Below, one piece after another: positions 1-6,043 of a stretch of DNA of 21,687 nt (positions are counted from its first letter, which is position 1; each line of letters opens with the position of its first letter). The notes under the pieces are model-generated. The model did no database searches. It worked only from the letters and a program-made list of their open reading frames with translations, and had not been told where the DNA came from. The stretch is taken from NCBI GenBank assembly GCA_002403895.1, contig DHIQ01000225.1, forward strand, positions 1-21,687, in the 5' to 3' direction. The position numbers and the translations under genes were made by a program. The stretch comes from Candidatus Neomicrothrix sp. UBA4742. Lineage in GTDB: Bacteria; Actinomycetota; Acidimicrobiia; Acidimicrobiales; Acidimicrobilacustridaceae.

Positions 1-1
1 C

Positions 2-229
2 TGGATCGACCAGGATCTGTGCACCGGCGATGGCCTGTGCGAGGAGATCGCCCCCGACGTGTTCACGCTCCTCGATGACGGGCTGGCCTACGTCAAGGAA
101 GGCGACAAGGTGTTCTCGAACCCCGGTGGTGCAGAAGGCCTTGCCGTGGTTCCCGCCGGGCAAGAGGAAGCAACCATCGAGTCTGCCGAGGAATGCCCGG
201 GCGAGTGCATCTTCATCGAGATCGACTGA
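2..229 (+). CDS. Ferredoxin, 5'-truncated by the window edge
   Basis: This is the last 75 codons of a small iron-sulfur ferredoxin, read in frame 2 from the window edge to TGA. It should be a soluble one-electron carrier, probably serving a cytochrome P450 or another oxidoreductase, although no partner gene is visible. The visible protein begins WIDQDLCTGDGLC. Cysteines lie at visible residues 7, 13, 65 and 69, giving C-x5-C near the N terminus and CPGEC near the C terminus. Three-cysteine C-x5-C...CP proteins of this size in actinobacteria usually carry a 3Fe-4S cluster. The extra Cys69 could be a fourth ligand, so the cluster type is uncertain. Family members usually start only a few residues before the WIDQD-like segment, so little is missing. 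Its promoter lies outside the window. Confidence 0.85.
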   Translation, partial: WIDQDLCTGDGLCEEIAPDVFTLLDDGLAYVKEGDKVFSNPGGAEGLAVVPAGQEEATIESAEECPGECIFIEID

Positions 230-234
230 GAACC

Positions 235-396
235 TCAGCGCATCGAGGCGCCGCAGTAAGGGCACTCTCGGAGGTCGCGGTCCACCGACAGGCCGCAGTC
301 CGGGCAGGTGGGGCGCCGGAACCGCTTGAAGCCGACCACGGCCACCACCACGGCGAGCACCAACCACAAGAGCGAGCCGATCCACACGAAGGTCAT
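235..396 (-). CDS. Small membrane-anchored zinc-ribbon protein, 53 aa
   Basis: A 53-residue frame runs from ATG at 396 to TGA at 235 on the minus strand. Residues 3-23 form one hydrophobic span (VWIGSLLWLVLAVVVAVVG). A basic KRFRR patch follows, then two CxxC knuckles (CPDC at 31-34 and CPYC at 45-48), which together make a zinc ribbon. The likely arrangement is a single-pass inner-membrane protein with a cytoplasmic zinc ribbon, but its role is unknown. It sits tail-to-tail with the ferredoxin, with 5 bp between the stop codons. Its start is 88 bp from the divergent yqgE start. No convincing ribosome binding site precedes it. The intact pair of knuckles after a membrane span, in a frame with no internal stop, is the reason for calling it real. 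Confidence 0.68.
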   Translation of the reverse strand: MTFVWIGSLLWLVLAVVVAVVGFKRFRRPTCPDCGLSVDRDLRECPYCGASMR

Positions 397-472
397 CGCT
401 CATCATTGTGGCCGATTCCCGTCGAGGGTCGGGCACGGCTCGGCGCGAGCGGCGCCACCCGCCCAGTCGCGC

Positions 473-478
473 CATGAT
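473..478 (+). promoter_or_regulatory. Possible -10 element of a leaderless yqgE transcript
   Basis: CATGAT lies 6 nt before the ATG at 485. It differs by one base from the actinobacterial -10 consensus TAnnnT. The position fits transcription starting at or next to the ATG, but the mismatch makes this a weak call. Confidence 0.3.
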
Positions 479-484
479 CTGGCC

Positions 485-1030
485 ATGACCCAGGGGCTGA
501 GCGGCCGGCTGCTGATTGCAGGACCCAGTTTGGGTGACCCGAACTTCGACCGCACGATCGTCTACCTGCTCGAGCACGCACCGCAAGGCGCTCTCGGTGT
601 GGTGCTCAACCGCCCCAGCGCCCTCGACGTGGCGGAAACCCTCCCCCCGTGGGCAGTCTCGGCCGCCGAGCCGAGCGTGATCTTCAGCGGTGGGCCGGTG
701 GAGGCCGACGCCGTACTGGGCCTGGCCCGGGTACGAGACACCATCGACTGCCCGGGTTGGAGTTCGGTCGATGGCGTCATCGGCACCGTCGACCTGAGCA
801 TGGACCCCGAGGCCGTGATGGCCGGCGTCGAAGAGGTCCGGATCTACCTCGGCTACGGCGGGTGGGGGGCGGGACAGCTCGAGGAGGAACTCGCCGCCGG
901 GGCCTGGTTCGTGGTGGAACCCGGCCCGAACGACGTCTTCCATCCCGAACCCGAGCGCCTCTGGGGGGACCTGTTGCGCCGAGACTCAGCCCTCGCCGCC
1001 ATGGCCTCGGGTAACCCGAGCTGGAATTGA
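485..1030 (+). CDS. YqgE/AlgH family protein (DUF179), 181 aa
   Basis: This protein belongs to the YqgE/AlgH family, a widespread single-domain fold of about 185 residues with no settled biochemical function. It was named from a Pseudomonas alginate regulator, but a direct regulatory role is not established. Recognisable features are the N-terminal GRLLIAGPSLGDPNFDRTIVYLLEH segment in discontinuous form (GRLLIAGP, FDRTIVYL), then GALGVVLNRP, the FSGGPVE turn, and YLGYGGWGAGQLEEEL with W-F/V-V near the end. All are family signatures in the expected order. The frame extends 59 codons upstream, but family length and the alignment of GRLLIAGP place the start at 485. It is monocistronic here and converges with the MarP-like gene, with 40 bp and a hairpin between them. 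Confidence 0.92.
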   Translation: MTQGLSGRLLIAGPSLGDPNFDRTIVYLLEHAPQGALGVVLNRPSALDVAETLPPWAVSAAEPSVIFSGGPVEADAVLGLARVRDTIDCPGWSSVDGVIGTVDLSMDPEAVMAGVEEVRIYLGYGGWGAGQLEEELAAGAWFVVEPGPNDVFHPEPERLWGDLLRRDSALAAMASGNPSWN

Positions 1031-1031
1031 C

Positions 1032-1059
1032 GAGCCACGTCGCTGCCGATCGACGGCTC
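1032..1059. terminator. Hairpin between convergent yqgE and the marP-like gene
   Basis: GAGC(CA)CGTCG pairs with CGACGGCTC around an 8-nt loop (1043-1050), giving a 9-bp stem with a 2-nt bulge. It lies in the 40 bp between two convergent stop codons and could terminate transcription in both directions. There is no U-tract, which is common for hairpins in GC-rich actinobacteria. Confidence 0.45.
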
Positions 1060-1070
1060 TCGCCGCCTGG

Positions 1071-2234
1071 TCAGCTCAGGCAGGACCCAGTGTCCACCGG
1101 CTCGTCGTGAGGAGTGGCCAGCACCCCGTCCAACTCCGAGGTGGCCAGGGCGTAAGCGACCCCGGGATGCTCCGTCGAGATGGCGAACGCCACCCCAACC
1201 ACCTCCGCCGCCGGATCCACCAGCGGCGCGCCCGAATCCCCGGGCCGCAGCGTCGCCGCCAGCTCCAGGACCTGGCGATCAGTGGTCTGCTCGTCGTAGA
1301 TGTCCTTGCCGGTGGCTTCGGTTTGGCGTGACACCTGAAACGGAGCGATACGCAGCGGCTCGCCGCCGGGATGGCCGAAGACCCCACCGATGGTGCCCCG
1401 GGAGGCGGCCGACACCACCAGGGCGGCCCGCTTCAGCCGGGGGACCTGGAGCAGGGCGAGGTCGCGGTCGGCGTCGAAGGCGACCACGGTCGCGCTCAGC
1501 CGCCGACCGTCGTTGCGCTCGATCGTGGTGGACCGCTCCCCCGCCACCACATGGGCGTTCGTCACCACCAGGTCCTCGGCTACCACGAAGCCCGACCCAT
1601 CTTGGATGCGCCGGCAGGCAACTCCCTCCACCTTGACCACCGACACCGCCACCCGGGTGGCGGTGTCGGGATCGATCCCACTGGCGCCGGGCGGAGGACC
1701 TAGCACCGGCGTGGGCTGTAGGGCTTCAAACACCTGCGGGAACTTGTCGTCGCCCACCAACGCCTGCAGGGCCTGGGAGGCGTCGGGTGGTGGGGGGAGG
1801 TGATCGCTGAGCGTGCGGGCCACCACCGAGCCGGTGGCGAGCTCCGACGGCCAGCCGGGCGTGACGGCCAACACCGGCAGGATAAGCCACGCCACGACGA
1901 CCAGGCCCGCCAGGCCAGCCACCCCGCCGAGGGTGTGATCGGCCGCCGCCACCCCCCGGGTCGTCGCCCTTGGGGCCAGCCGGGTGCCGACGGTGAGCCC
2001 GACCATCTGGCCCAGTGCGGCACCGACCACGATCGTCCCGATGGTCACCGTCACCACCCGCATATGGTCCGTGCCGTCGACGTGGCCGAGCAGCCAAGGC
2101 ACCAGCCGGATGGCCGCCATCAAGCCCACCCCGAGGCCGAGCCAGGACAACACCCGAGCGGTGAAGCCCAGTCGATACCCGCCGACGATGGCCGCAATCG
2201 CCGCGATTGCCAGAACGATGTCGAGGGCGTTCAC
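1071..2234 (-). CDS. marP: MarP-like membrane serine protease (CvpA domain + trypsin-like protease), 387 aa
   Basis: This is predicted to be a membrane-anchored periplasmic serine protease related to mycobacterial MarP (Rv3671c), which supports acid and oxidative stress resistance. Residues 1-125 are a CvpA-like region with about four hydrophobic spans. Residues 195-375 are a chymotrypsin-fold protease. The catalytic triad is visible as His228 (TNAHVV), Asp258 (DRDLALL) and Ser334 (GDSGAP). Cys207 and Cys385 flank the protease domain and match the positions of the disulfide reported to brace MarP. The start is GTG at 2234, just before the first hydrophobic span. It is the last gene of the minus-strand operon, 27 bp after trmI. 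The physiological substrate cannot be read from the sequence. Confidence 0.88.
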   Translation of the reverse strand: MNALDIVLAIAAIAAIVGGYRLGFTARVLSWLGLGVGLMAAIRLVPWLLGHVDGTDHMRVVTVTIGTIVVGAALGQMVGLTVGTRLAPRATTRGVAAADHTLGGVAGLAGLVVVAWLILPVLAVTPGWPSELATGSVVARTLSDHLPPPPDASQALQALVGDDKFPQVFEALQPTPVLGPPPGASGIDPDTATRVAVSVVKVEGVACRRIQDGSGFVVAEDLVVTNAHVVAGERSTTIERNDGRRLSATVVAFDADRDLALLQVPRLKRAALVVSAASRGTIGGVFGHPGGEPLRIAPFQVSRQTEATGKDIYDEQTTDRQVLELAATLRPGDSGAPLVDPAAEVVGVAFAISTEHPGVAYALATSELDGVLATPHDEPVDTGSCLS

Positions 2235-2261
2235 CTGTGCGATCCTGGCGGCGACGCCGCC

Positions 2262-3035
2262 TCAGCTCCCGAGCAGGCGGGCCGAGGTCAAGAAGCCGGT
2301 GTGCGCGACCATCCGGTGATCGGGCCGGACGGATTGGCCTTCGATATGCCACGAACGGTTCAGGACCTCCAAAGTCTCGGCCATGGCGAAATCGCTCTCC
2401 TCCAATGTCTCCCGCAGTTGGGCGGCCTGAGTGATGCTGGGCGTGTAGGCGACGAGAATGCCGCCCGTGGCGAGGGCACCTTCCGCGTGCTTGACGACGT
2501 TCCAGGGCTCGGGGAGATCGAGGACGACGCGGTCGAAGTCGAACCCGTCGATGCCCTCGTAACAGTCACGCAGGTGGACGTCGTAACGCTCGAGCGCCTC
2601 GTCACCGAGGAACGACGACACGTTGGCCTGGGCCCGGTTGGCGAAGTCCTCTCGCAACTCGTACCCGGTGACGACGGCCCCTGCTCGCAGCATGGTCATC
2701 GACAGGGCGCCCGACCCCACGCCGGACTCGAGGACCCGTGCCCCCGGGAAGATGTCGGCCATCATCAAGATGGGTCCGAGGTCCTTGGGATAGATCACCT
2801 GGGCACCGCGGGGCATCTTCAGCACGAAGTCGGCCAGCGTCGGGCGCAGGACCCGGTACGAGGTACCCCGCGTCGAGCGGGCTGACATGCCCTCCGCCCC
2901 GCCGATGACCTCGTCATGAGGCACGAACCCCGCATGGGAGTGGAACTCCCCGCCCGGCTGGAGCACGACGAGGTAGCGACGCCGTTTGTTGTCGATGAGC
3001 AGGACCCGCTCACCGGTCTGCAGCGGACGGCTCAC
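2262..3035 (-). CDS. trmI: tRNA (adenine-58-N1)-methyltransferase TrmI, 257 aa
   Basis: This enzyme should methylate N1 of adenine 58 in the tRNA T-loop using S-adenosylmethionine, acting in the cytoplasm as a homotetramer as in other TrmI proteins. The N-terminal small barrel domain occupies roughly residues 1-75. A Rossmann-fold methyltransferase follows with the SAM-binding loop ESGVGSGALS (103-112), the acidic ELRED turn (126-130), the DLPEPW motif (173-178) characteristic of TrmI, and the RPDHRMVAHTGFL block (237-249). Its length is close to the bacterial family norm. The start is GTG at 3035, whose GTGA overlaps the stop of the upstream thiolase gene by 4 nt, indicating translational coupling. 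The pairing with a T-loop thiolase is functionally meaningful: in Thermus, m1A58 promotes 2-thiolation at position 54. Confidence 0.93.
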   Translation of the reverse strand: MSRPLQTGERVLLIDNKRRRYLVVLQPGGEFHSHAGFVPHDEVIGGAEGMSARSTRGTSYRVLRPTLADFVLKMPRGAQVIYPKDLGPILMMADIFPGARVLESGVGSGALSMTMLRAGAVVTGYELREDFANRAQANVSSFLGDEALERYDVHLRDCYEGIDGFDFDRVVLDLPEPWNVVKHAEGALATGGILVAYTPSITQAAQLRETLEESDFAMAETLEVLNRSWHIEGQSVRPDHRMVAHTGFLTSARLLGS

Positions 3036-4018
3036 GAGACGTCATCTCGATCGGGTCCACCGGCGCTGGCCCCCATCCCGATCTCAACGGGTACCGGCCC
3101 CACGTCCGCCGGGAGCTGGCCTCCGGCCCGTTCCACGAGACGGCAGAACGCGCACTGCTCGGCCGTCGTGGGTGCCCCGCAGGAGATGCAGGGAGCCAAC
3201 CCGGCCTGTTCCCCTTCGGCCTCCGGCCGGAAAAGGGCCGAGGCCCGGGCCAGGAAGCCGAAGTAGAAGTCATGCTTCGAGCCCGGCGAGGTCGCTTCGA
3301 CGGCATTCAGGGCGTCCTTGTAGCCCAAGTGCTTGTTGCCGGCGGCCATGGGGCACTCCTCGACGATGTAGTCGATCCCCTTGACCACGCAATAGGCCGC
3401 CATCTCCCGCTCACCCAGTCGAACGAGGGGCTTCACCTTGCGGGGAAATCCGTGCCGGGCCGGCAGGACGGGCAGCTGGCGCCCGAGGTAGTCGGTCTGC
3501 CACCGCAGGACGTTGCCGAACAACACCGCCGCCTCGTCATCCAGGTTGTGGCCGGTGACCACCACGTCGTAGCCCCCATCGATGGCGGCCCGGTCGAACA
3601 GATGGCGTTTGGAGAGCCCGCATGCCGAGCAGGGCACCCGCCGCGCCGCCCGGGCGCCGCCGGGGATGTCGTAGCCGTAGTCGGCCGGCAGATCGATCTC
3701 GATCAGGGTGCGCTCTCGGGTGGCGGCGTAGGCCCGGGCGTAGCGACCCGACTCGTCGCTGTAGTCGCCGATCCCGAGCCCCAGGTACAGGCCGTCGGCG
3801 TCGTAGCCGAGGTCGAGCAGGATGTCCCACACCGCCAAGGAGTCCTTGCCGCCCGACACGGCAACCAGCACACGCTCATTGGGCTGGATCATGTCGAAAT
3901 CGTGGATGGCCTTGGCGGTCTGGTCCCGGCACAGTCGCAGGAAGTGCTCCGTGCAGAAGTTGGCGTTGTGGCGGCGGATGTCGATGATGGCCGGCTCACG
4001 GCACACCCGGCACTTCAT
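3032..4018 (-). CDS. ttuA: TtuA-type tRNA 2-thiolation enzyme (TtcA/Ncs6 superfamily), 328 aa
   Basis: This protein should adenylate a tRNA uridine and transfer sulfur to C2. The closest functional match is Thermus TtuA, which makes s2 at U/T54. The PP-loop ATPase motif is SGGKDS (55-60). The N-terminal zinc finger uses Cys3, Cys6, Cys22 and His25. The C-terminal zinc ribbon uses Cys277, Cys280, Cys289 and Cys292. The iron-sulfur ligands Cys130, Cys133 (VPCSACG) and Cys222 (EECPMA) are present at the same residue numbers I recall for Thermus TtuA. The start is ATG at 4018, overlapping the sulfur-carrier stop as ATGA, and the stop overlaps trmI. The neighbouring sulfur carrier and m1A58 methylase support a T-loop target. 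An Ncs6-like wobble U34 activity is the main alternative. Confidence 0.88.
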   Translation of the reverse strand: MKCRVCREPAIIDIRRHNANFCTEHFLRLCRDQTAKAIHDFDMIQPNERVLVAVSGGKDSLAVWDILLDLGYDADGLYLGLGIGDYSDESGRYARAYAATRERTLIEIDLPADYGYDIPGGARAARRVPCSACGLSKRHLFDRAAIDGGYDVVVTGHNLDDEAAVLFGNVLRWQTDYLGRQLPVLPARHGFPRKVKPLVRLGEREMAAYCVVKGIDYIVEECPMAAGNKHLGYKDALNAVEATSPGSKHDFYFGFLARASALFRPEAEGEQAGLAPCISCGAPTTAEQCAFCRLVERAGGQLPADVGPVPVEIGMGASAGGPDRDDVS

Positions 4019-4236
4019 CGGAGACCGATCGCAGACCCGAAGTCCCCGCCGGAGATGACCGGCCGGATCTCGACGTCGTCGCTGTCGGCGAGCCAGGCGT
4101 CGCCCGGGACGATGGTGTCCCCCCGGATCACCAGCACCGACTCGCGGTTCACCTCGAGTCGTTGCAGGAGGGTTGACACCTGCAGCGGACCCTGCACATC
4201 GACCTCACGTCGGGGGTTCCTCAACAACACCTTCAT
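4015..4236 (-). CDS. ttuB: Ubiquitin-like sulfur carrier (TtuB/MoaD/ThiS family) with a C-terminal tail, 73 aa
   Basis: This is a beta-grasp sulfur carrier beginning MKVLLRNPRREVDV, with a VLVIRGDTIV strand and a final EIRPVISGG segment. Such proteins are adenylated at the terminal Gly-Gly by an E1-like enzyme, converted to a thiocarboxylate, and donate sulfur. Adjacency to ttuA makes tRNA 2-thiolation its likely job. Unusually, Gly63-Gly64 is not terminal: nine residues (DFGSAIGLR) follow before TGA, so the chain would need trimming before activation. An in-frame ATG three codons upstream (4245) is an alternative start. I chose 4236 because it places Met at the first beta strand. The stop overlaps the ttuA start by 4 nt. 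No E1-like activating enzyme or peptidase is encoded nearby. Confidence 0.85.
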   Translation of the reverse strand: MKVLLRNPRREVDVQGPLQVSTLLQRLEVNRESVLVIRGDTIVPGDAWLADSDDVEIRPVISGGDFGSAIGLR

Positions 4237-4294
4237 GGCCACCATGATGGCCCCATCGCCGCCATCTCGCGAACGGGCCTGGCCACGTGATCGC

Positions 4295-4618
4295 TCAGTC
4301 CGCCGCGGCGGACTGGTGAGCCGACATTTCGCTCCCCCGTCGTGACGCCTTGCGGGTGGCCCGTTTGGCCTGCTTGGCGTCCTTCCGGACACGCTTGGCT
4401 GACTTCTTGGCCTGACGGCGGGTCGGCCCCGGTGGTTGATGGCGGATCACCACCGCCTGACCCGGGTCCAGCTTGTCGCGGTAGATCACCGTTGTCTCGG
4501 CCCGGGTGAGCCACTGGAAGAGACGGATGGTCCATACCAAGGCGCCGACGCCTACCCACATCCGGCTCCCGCCCAGGAGACCCCGGTTCAGGGCTCGGGT
4601 CCGGAGGAACGCCAGCAT
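4295..4618 (-). CDS. Unrecognised small membrane protein with a basic tail, 107 aa
   Basis: I do not recognise this family. Residues 20-37 (MWVGVGALVWTIRLFQWL) look like one membrane segment. A short soluble stretch with PGQAVVIRHQPPGP follows, then a very basic region (about residues 67-94, rich in Lys, Arg and Ala) likely to be helical and able to contact RNA, phospholipid headgroups or cell-wall polymer. The start ATG at 4618 shares its A with the stop of the upstream gene (TGATG), so translation is probably coupled. The next gene, the sulfur carrier, begins 58 bp further on. Together with the two preceding small membrane proteins it forms a compact three-gene block that may act at the cell envelope. 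That role is inferred only from location and topology. Confidence 0.72.
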   Translation of the reverse strand: MLAFLRTRALNRGLLGGSRMWVGVGALVWTIRLFQWLTRAETTVIYRDKLDPGQAVVIRHQPPGPTRRQAKKSAKRVRKDAKQAKRATRKASRRGSEMSAHQSAAAD

Positions 4619-4851
4619 CAGACGCGCCGGACTTCGACGATGGTGCGATTGCGCCGGCCCCGGCGCCGGCCCAGCACGAACGCAATGGCGACGATGCCGA
4701 CCCCGACGGCGATGGCGACGGTGATGGCGTAGCCCTTGGCCTCCTCGCCAATGAGCTCGACCTCGCCCTGGAGTTCGCGGAACTTGGCCTCGATGTCGGC
4801 CCGGTTGATGGGCCCGGGAGCGACGGGGTCGGGAGTGGCGGCTGGCGTCAT
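4618..4851 (-). CDS. Unrecognised single-span membrane protein, 77 aa
   Basis: This small protein has a proline-rich N terminus (TPAATPDPVAPGP), an amphipathic, acidic helix-prone stretch (residues 17-38, DIEAKFRELQGEVELIGEEAK), one hydrophobic span at about 41-60, and an arginine-rich end (GRRRGRRNR). The charge distribution suggests the C terminus is cytoplasmic. It has no enzymatic motif. It is tightly packed: its ATG overlaps the previous stop as ATGA (4 nt), and its stop shares one base with the next start. It therefore appears to be co-expressed with the holin-X-like protein upstream and the basic membrane protein downstream. The overlapping gene order, rather than any family match, is the evidence that it is real. 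Confidence 0.75.
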   Translation of the reverse strand: MTPAATPDPVAPGPINRADIEAKFRELQGEVELIGEEAKGYAITVAIAVGVGIVAIAFVLGRRRGRRNRTIVEVRRV

Positions 4852-5207
4852 GGGATCCTCACGTGTTCACGCTCTCGGTAGCGCACGATACGGCGGACGG
4901 CAAGGGCGATGACCATCGACAGCACCGCTGCGGTGATCAGATACGGCACCCACGACCATCCGCCGACGAACGTGGTCCCTGTCTGGGTCTGCAGCACCCG
5001 CAACAGGGCCATACCCAGGAAGAACAGCCCGAGCCCCATCAGCGCGGAGCCGGCCATACCCCACGCCAGGTACCGCCCGAGCTTCTTGAGCGGGTCGACC
5101 GTTTCCTGGGTGGCGTACGCCTTGAGCAGGACCCACAGGTCCTGGACGATCTCGGCAACGGTCTTCTGCTGTGGCTTGGCCACGGACATCCTCGACAGTC
5201 GGGTCAT
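4848..5207 (-). CDS. Holin-X-like two-span membrane protein (phage holin superfamily III fold), 119 aa
   Basis: The pattern resembles the chromosomal actinobacterial holin-X / superfamily III holin family: a soluble helical N terminus (KTVAEIVQDLWVLLKAYATQE), then two membrane spans at about residues 47-70 and 86-104 with a short loop between, and a basic tail. Despite the family name, chromosomal members are not evidence of a prophage, and no lysis or phage gene is nearby. Function is unknown; an envelope or membrane-organising role is plausible. ATG 5207 is used here. Met7 (ATG 5189) is an alternative with a GAGG immediately before it, too close for a good ribosome binding site. The stop overlaps the next start. 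It heads the minus-strand operon, with about 110 bp before the next gene. Confidence 0.75.
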   Translation of the reverse strand: MTRLSRMSVAKPQQKTVAEIVQDLWVLLKAYATQETVDPLKKLGRYLAWGMAGSALMGLGLFFLGMALLRVLQTQTGTTFVGGWSWVPYLITAAVLSMVIALAVRRIVRYREREHVRIP

Positions 5208-5318
5208 GGCAACGAGCGGTGTGGGAGGGAAGCCATCCTGTCACGCGCCCGTCACCACGGAGGTTGCGAAGGTGTAGCTCGCCGTCGCACGTGGTGCAAG
5301 GACCGCTCGCTCAGTCGA

Positions 5319-5960
5319 TCAGTCGGCATCCTCGGGATTCGAGGACTCGAGCGCCAGTCGGCGGCCGAGGTGCTCTTCCTCCTCGGCCAGCATCACCGAC
5401 AGCCGATCGGTGCGCTCGGCGGCGTCGGGCGCAGCCAGGAGTGCGTACTGGTCGGCCGGACCGATCGGGGCAACGGCCACGGCCTGATAGCTGGCCAGGA
5501 CGGGGTCGTCACTCAGTTCCACGGTGGCCGAGACCACCGCATCGCCCAACTCCGAGCGCAGGGCCAGGACCCGCCGCAACCGGGGCACCACCTCGATGAT
5601 CGCTTCGCTCAGTCCGGCGGCGGGTGGGGGCTCGTCCCAATCCTCGACCTCGGCTCGGGGGTAGGGGGCATCGTGAAGCCAGTCGATCACCCGGATGCGG
5701 CGGGTACCGACGGTGCCGAGAGCCCAGCGGCCGTCGTCGAAGCGGGCCGCCTCGATGATGCGGGCCACCGTCCCCACCGGGGTCCGGGTGTCGCCGCCAC
5801 CCACCTCGCTCCCCCGCTCGATCAGCACCACGCCGAACTCCCCCGAGCCGTCGAGGCAGTCCTGCACCAGAGCCTGGTACCGATCCTCGAAGACGTGGAG
5901 GGGCAGGTAGACGCTGGGGAGCAGGACCGAGCCGAGGGGGAACATCGCCATGACGGTCAC
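5319..5960 (-). CDS. LON peptidase N-terminal (substrate-binding) domain protein, 213 aa
   Basis: This is a stand-alone LON substrate-binding domain with no ATPase or protease part. The protein opens with MFPLGSVLLPSVYLPLHVFEDRY, seen as the separate blocks MFPLGSVLLP and LPLHVFEDRY that mark this family. IERGSEVGGG, VGTVARI and a WALGTVGTRRIRV strand follow, then a helical C-terminal half. The total length is typical of the roughly 200-residue bacterial family. Its biochemical role is unknown; protein or peptide binding is assumed from LON. I chose GTG 5960 because a TAGCGT -10 element sits 6 nt before it, consistent with a leaderless transcript. ATG 5951 and ATG 5945 are in-frame alternatives. 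It is a single gene, separated by about 110 bp from the holin-X operon and 80 bp from the carboxypeptidase gene. Confidence 0.88.
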   Translation of the reverse strand: MTVMAMFPLGSVLLPSVYLPLHVFEDRYQALVQDCLDGSGEFGVVLIERGSEVGGGDTRTPVGTVARIIEAARFDDGRWALGTVGTRRIRVIDWLHDAPYPRAEVEDWDEPPPAAGLSEAIIEVVPRLRRVLALRSELGDAVVSATVELSDDPVLASYQAVAVAPIGPADQYALLAAPDAAERTDRLSVMLAEEEEHLGRRLALESSNPEDAD

Positions 5961-5966
5961 GCCGCC

Positions 5967-5972
5967 ACGCTA
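5967..5972 (-). promoter_or_regulatory. -10 element TAGCGT upstream of the LON-domain gene
   Basis: On the minus strand TAGCGT is followed by 6 nt and then GTG 5960. It matches TAnnnT at the spacing expected for a leaderless transcript and decides the start choice. Confidence 0.5.
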
Positions 5973-6043
5973 GGCCTCGGGGTCAGATCCGACGGTGTTC
6001 GGAGCCGAACCGGGAGCCGCCCATCGGGGGCCCGAGGACAGGT

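Noticed and set aside
308..484. 59-codon N-terminal extension of the YqgE/AlgH protein
   Set aside because: It overlaps the zinc-ribbon gene, is basic and low-complexity, and family members begin near the GRLLIAGP segment, so the start is 485.
1800..2885. Plus-strand open frame spanning marP and trmI
   Set aside because: It crosses two well-supported minus-strand genes and has Arg/His/Gly/Gln-rich, domain-less sequence.
4848..5207. Holin-like protein as evidence of a prophage or lysis cassette
   Set aside because: No endolysin, spanin, integrase or structural gene is nearby. Holin-X-like proteins are ordinary chromosomal genes in actinobacteria.
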